A stretch of 5,823 nt of DNA, from NCBI GenBank assembly GCA_020861055.1, contig JAJBTD010000159.1, forward strand, positions 1 through 5,823, in the 5' to 3' direction. Both the position numbers and the translations under genes were made by a program. Below, in pieces: positions 5,211 through 5,823 of the stretch. This DNA comes from Clostridiales bacterium (GTDB lineage Bacteria; Bacillota; Clostridia; Oscillospirales; Oscillospiraceae). The number at the start of each line of letters is the position of its first letter. The first letter of the stretch is position 1. The notes beneath the pieces are model-generated. The model did no database searches, was not told the DNA's origin, and was given only the letters and a program-made list of their open reading frames with translations.

Positions 5211-5823
5211 TCAGCTCTCCCACAGGGGGTCGTTGCCGATCCCGGAGCGGGCAAAGTAGTCCCTGGTCTGCTGGGCGTTGCGCAGCACCTCGTCGGTCAG
5301 GGCGGCGGCGCTGGGGAATTTCCGTTCTCCCCGAAGGCGACGGTAGAAGGCCACCCGCACCTGCTGACCGTAGAGGTCGCCGTCATAGTCCAGGATGTAG
5401 CCCTCCACATTGACCCGGCCGTGCTCCTCCACCGTGGGGCGGACTCCCACGTTGGTCACGGCGATGGCTCTCGTCCCGTCCTCCAGCTGCACCCGGGCGG
5501 TATAGACCCCATAGGCGGGGACGATGACCTCCGGCGGAATGGCTAGGTTGACGGTGGGAAAGCCCAGGGTGTGGCCCAGGTGCTTCCCCGGAGCCACCCG
5601 CTGGCTGAGAATATGGGGGTGGCCCAGAAAGGCGTTGGCCTCCTCCATCTCCCCCCGCTGGATGAGGGTGCGGATATAGGTGGAGGAGATGCGGATGCCG
5701 TTGCGCTCGATGCGGCCGATGATGTCGCAGCCTACCCCAAGCTCTCGGCACACCTCCTGGAGCCGCTCCGGGGTGCCCTCCCCCCGGTAGCAGAACCGGA
5801 AGTCGTGTCCCGCCACCACATGG
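5211..5823 (-). CDS. ribF: Bifunctional riboflavin kinase/FAD synthetase RibF, 3' part
   Basis: RibF phosphorylates riboflavin to FMN and adenylates FMN to FAD in the cytoplasm. The visible 203 residues are the C-terminal two thirds; the gene continues beyond the right edge, so the N-terminal HxGH nucleotidyltransferase motif is not seen. From the adenylyltransferase domain remain HVVAGHDFRF (fragment residues 1-10), the downstream YRGEG, and ISSTYIR (45-51), counterpart of the family's ISSS.IR. The riboflavin kinase domain follows with GKHLGHTLGFPTVNL (79-93), GVYTARV (105-111), NVGVRPT (124-130), catalytic-base candidate E140 before LDYDGDLYG (144-152), and RLRGERKF (162-169). The reading frame is open through the window edge and the FMN adenylyltransferase motif is cut there, so the GTG at 5819 is an internal Val codon and not a start. 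Downstream lies the dehydrogenase gene in the same orientation. Confidence 0.95.
   Translation of the reverse strand, partial: HVVAGHDFRFCYRGEGTPERLQEVCRELGVGCDIIGRIERNGIRISSTYIRTLIQRGEMEEANAFLGHPHILSQRVAPGKHLGHTLGFPTVNLAIPPEVIVPAYGVYTARVQLEDGTRAIAVTNVGVRPTVEEHGRVNVEGYILDYDGDLYGQQVRVAFYRRLRGERKFPSAAALTDEVLRNAQQTRDYFARSGIGNDPLWES

Noticed and set aside
5137..5223. A 29-residue N-terminal extension of the dehydrogenase, starting at 5223.
   Set aside because: SDRs begin at the Rossmann strand (MKIAVITGASSG here), the ATG at 5136 has a good AAGGAGA, and the extension would overlap the end of ribF.

Overview
The window looks like chromosomal DNA from a GC-rich Gram-positive Clostridia, probably an Oscillospiraceae-type gut anaerobe (Flavonifractor or Oscillibacter relatives). 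That placement is inferred from strong AGGAGG-type ribosome binding sites, GC-rich third codon positions and the style of the protein sequences. It was not checked by any search. I see no insertion sequence, phage gene, CRISPR array, tRNA or rRNA.

Layout: positions 1-238 are a comparatively AT-rich regulatory region. It holds a fully consensus sigma-A promoter (TTGACA, 17 bp, TATAAT) followed by a structured leader with an internal Rho-independent-type terminator. Three genes then run on the plus strand with gaps of 66 and 54 bp: beta-phosphoglucomutase (239-883), a ROK-family glucokinase (950-1903) and a GH65 inverting disaccharide phosphorylase (1958-4273). A strong terminator at 4293-4328 closes the operon. 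Two genes converge on it from the right on the minus strand: a short-chain dehydrogenase (4360-5136) and the 3' part of ribF (5211 to beyond the right edge), a bifunctional riboflavin kinase/FAD synthetase.

The plus-strand operon is a complete cytoplasmic pathway for one class of sugar. GH65 splits an alpha-glucosyl disaccharide with phosphate into beta-glucose 1-phosphate and the acceptor sugar. PgmB converts beta-glucose 1-phosphate to glucose 6-phosphate. If the acceptor is glucose, the ROK kinase converts it to glucose 6-phosphate as well. One ATP is therefore used per disaccharide instead of two. The exact disaccharide is not fixed by the sequence, but the substrate loop does not resemble the maltose phosphorylase type.

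The genes belong to known families, and I do not see a new multigene system. The most interesting part is the operon leader. A terminator hairpin lies between promoter and first gene, a mutually exclusive alternative hairpin overlaps it, and a second well-spaced ribosome binding site precedes a TTG codon in frame with pgmB. Together these suggest control by transcription attenuation and/or two translation starts.
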